64,000 bases of DNA from Sapria himalayana (Eukaryota; Streptophyta; Magnoliopsida; Malpighiales; Rafflesiaceae), in NCBI GenBank assembly GCA_029783825.1, contig JAREIK010002413.1, forward strand, positions 39,233 through 103,232, read 5' to 3'. A program made the position numbers and the translations under genes. Shown piece by piece: positions 63,001-64,000 of this stretch; the first letter of the stretch is position 1; the number at the start of each line of letters is the position of its first letter. The notes under the pieces are model-generated. The model had not been told where the DNA came from. It made no database searches and saw nothing but the letters and a program-made list of their open reading frames with translations.

Positions 63001-64000
63001 TTTTGGTGTTTTGGGGTTTAGTGATTTAAGTGTTTAGGCCTTATGTGATTTATAGTTTTTATTTATAGAATGAAAATATAAAAAATTTAATTTTCTTATT
63101 TTTTTTTAATTTTTCAAGGTTATAACCTTTGAAATTATAATAATTTTTAATTTTTTTAAATGTGAATATAATATTCAGTAATAATAATCTTTATAATTAT
63201 ATATAATGTAAACTCGATATAAATAATTTTATTAATAAATATTATAATAATGATCAAAAAAAATTAATAAACAAATATTAATAAGAATGATATAAATTAA
63301 AATATAATTGCAAAATCTAAAATGATTCAAAATAAAAATAATATATATTACTAAAAAATAAATTTTTGTTTTAAAAATTTTGCCTCTTTTTATAAGGATA
63401 TATATTTTTTTTGATGAAAAATAAATTATTTAAATTAGATCTATCTCACTAATAATTTATTTTGTAATTAATATTTCTATAAAAATAAACTGATAAATAA
63501 TTAAAATAAAAATTTAAAAATATACTTAATAAAAATTAAATCGATAATTTTTATTTTTTATTAATGTACACCTATTTAATAGTTTAATTATTTAAAGGTT
63601 TTGTCATTTAGAAGTTTAGCAATTTATGTTTTTAGGTATTTAGTGGTTTATAGTTTTTACTTTAACAATAAAATAACAAAAAAAAATTTGTAATTTTTTC
63701 TCATTTTCATAGGTCATAACCTTTGAAAATATAATAATATTTAAAATTTTTTGAAATGTGAATAATATATTTAGTTATAATAATATTAATAATTATATAT
63801 CATATAAATTCAATATAAACAATTTTATTGATAGATAATATAATAATGATCAAATTTAAATTAATAAACTATTAATAAAAAGATTGATATTAATTAAAAA
63901 ATATTTACAAAACCCAAATTGATTGAAAATTAAAGTAAAATATATTACTGGTTAATAATTTTTAATTTTTAAATTTTTACTTCTTTTATAAGCATATATT
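60058..64000 (+). repeat. AT-rich satellite, block 6
   Basis: The monomer interrupted by the solo LTR resumes in register. Palindromes lie near 60213 (imperfect, GGTTATAAAC), 60806, 61408, 62008, 62530, 63120 and 63716, with spacings of about 520-605 bp. Types follow the 21410-24730 and 53240-onward series. The array runs off the end of the window. There are no genes. Confidence 0.9.

Noticed and set aside
1..64000. Organelle genome, or an AT-rich protist such as Plasmodium or Dictyostelium
   Set aside because: There are no organelle genes or dense coding. The plant-type hAT transposase, Copia-like LTR and TTTAGGG-like repeats point to a plant nucleus.

Overview
This window looks like plant nuclear heterochromatin. 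Almost all of it is one family of very A+T-rich satellite DNA, tandemly repeated head to tail on the + strand with no inversion seen. The plant assignment rests on a decayed hAT transposon of the plant RICESLEEPER/DAYSLEEPER type, a Copia-like solo LTR, and degenerate plant-type (TTTAGGG) telomeric repeats. The species cannot be named from the sequence. I find no intact protein-coding gene and no tRNA or rRNA gene.

Layout. 1-5332 satellite; 5333-7801 a more ordinary-composition insert (copy 1); 7802-17106 satellite; 17107-20710 hAT transposon; 20711-44506 satellite, including a nearly identical 1.33-kb dimer array at 34347-39349; 44507-46681 insert copy 2; 46682-59481 satellite; 59482-60057 solo LTR with a 5-bp target duplication; 60058-64000 satellite.

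The satellite. I place about 90 monomers by a conserved palindrome with half-site TTTTCAAAGGTTA; the best copy is a perfect 32-bp dyad. Most monomers are about 600 bp. A long form of about 735 bp carries an extra internal copy of about 140 bp. Shortened forms of about 390, 425, 480 and 515 bp also recur. Each monomer has three recognisable parts: the palindrome, a long A/T-only body with a TATAAGCTTATA (HindIII) palindrome, and a G/T-biased domain of about eleven degenerate 8-bp units (NNTTTANN, best GGTTTAGG) related to telomeric repeats. The same ordered series of monomer types recurs near 0.5, 9.5, 24.3, 40 and 50.5 kb, so there is a multi-kilobase higher-order repeat broken by deletions and chimeric monomers.

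The two inserts lie in matching satellite flanks 38.88 kb apart, so one insertion was later copied by amplification of the satellite. Each insert holds a 7-bp degenerate telomeric array directly against a T-rich tract. On the minus strand that tract reads as the poly(A) tail of a retroposed transcript.

A centromeric or pericentromeric role is plausible from the large-monomer satellite, the dyad symmetry and local homogenisation, but this is inference. Monomer positions were read by eye and are good to about 10 bp.
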